A DNA stretch of 38,029 nucleotides. Source: Phycisphaerae bacterium. Lineage in GTDB: Bacteria; Planctomycetota; Phycisphaerae; Sedimentisphaerales; Anaerobacaceae. Of the stretch, positions 37,928 to 38,029 are shown piece after piece. The stretch lies in NCBI GenBank assembly GCA_026386805.1, contig JAPLMX010000223.1, positions 1 through 38,029 on the forward strand, given 5' to 3'. The translations under genes and the position numbers were made by a program. The notes beneath the pieces were generated by a model. It worked only from the letters and a program-made list of their open reading frames with translations, did no database searches and was not told the DNA's origin. Positions within the stretch are counted from its first letter, which is position 1. Each line of letters opens with the position of its first letter.

Positions 37928-38029
37928 CAAAAAAAAGACCGGTGTGCTCCAAGAACCCGAACAGGAGTTGTCCGTTCTGTTGCACACGCTCCATGCCATC
38001 CTCCACCGCTTGCCCCACCTCCCCGAGGT
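37923..38029 (-). CDS. Possible C-terminal end of a gene entering from the right edge
   Basis: Read on the minus strand, 35 codons run open from the window edge to TGA at 37923, ending ...GQLLFGFLEHTGLFFE, with a helix-like GEVGQAVEDGMERVQQ before. Composition looks protein-like but the stretch is short, the opposite strand is also open, and no family is recognised. Confidence 0.25.
   Translation of the reverse strand, partial: LGEVGQAVEDGMERVQQNGQLLFGFLEHTGLFFE

Noticed and set aside
1-38029. CRISPR array, tRNA, rRNA, or a classical insertion sequence with transposase
   Set aside because: No regularly spaced identical repeats, no tRNA-like cloverleaf, no rRNA signature and no transposase motif were noticed; a dedicated scan was not possible here.

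Overview
The window looks like a chromosomal segment of a GC-rich bacterium of the phylum Planctomycetota, most likely a Phycisphaerae/Sedimentisphaeria-type lineage. This is inferred from gene content, not from a marker gene: secreted LamG/discoidin-type proteins, a very large HEAT-repeat plus FG-GAP protein, Tat-exported Gfo/Idh/MocA oxidoreductases, tandem long pseudopilins, and palindromic interspersed repeats of a kind I associate with these genomes. No rRNA, tRNA or CRISPR array was seen.

Bases 1-8,850 (all minus strand) hold a type IV pilus / type II secretion-like locus. In transcription order it contains a PilB-type ATPase, PilT, a second PilB-type ATPase, the PilC/GspF membrane protein and three pseudopilins, the last running off the left edge. 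A near-perfect TTGACA-18-TATAAT promoter inside the 3' end of cinA precedes it, and a second promoter precedes the inner ATPase. Bases 8,826-12,774 form a compact minus-strand operon: fumarase-type beta subunit, YchF-like GTPase, zinc medium-chain dehydrogenase and CinA. It is divergent from a plus-strand group: precorrin-2 dehydrogenase, a U32 peptidase/rRNA hydroxylase-type protein and a KaiC-like/PEP-synthase-like fusion. Two of these plus-strand genes have a TATAAT box only 7-8 nt before the ATG, suggesting leaderless mRNAs.

Bases 18,100-26,000 carry rplU (without rpmA beside it), a class IV aminotransferase, and a carbohydrate-type set: MFS transporter, TIM-barrel isomerase, Gfo/Idh oxidoreductase, UroD-family protein and GH4 glycosidase. 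Bases 26,000-34,000 encode large exported proteins: a HEAT/FG-GAP protein, a Tat-exported Gfo/Idh protein, and a LamG protein broken by two in-frame stops.

Bases 34,000-38,029 are an accessory, decaying region. It holds the 3' half of a birA gene with a 76-bp palindromic repeat inserted in frame, a RelE/ParE toxin-antitoxin pair, remnants of a DUF433-DUF5615 module between direct repeats, and an integron-like cassette cluster. The cluster has one good attC-like site and one longer, degenerate one, with cassettes encoding a HEPN-motif protein and a DUF5343 + DUF4145/HEPN-like pair. No integron integrase is visible. This cassette cluster is the best candidate for an undescribed (possibly defence) system. 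Four families of palindromic repeats, some nested inside one another, sit between genes across the window.
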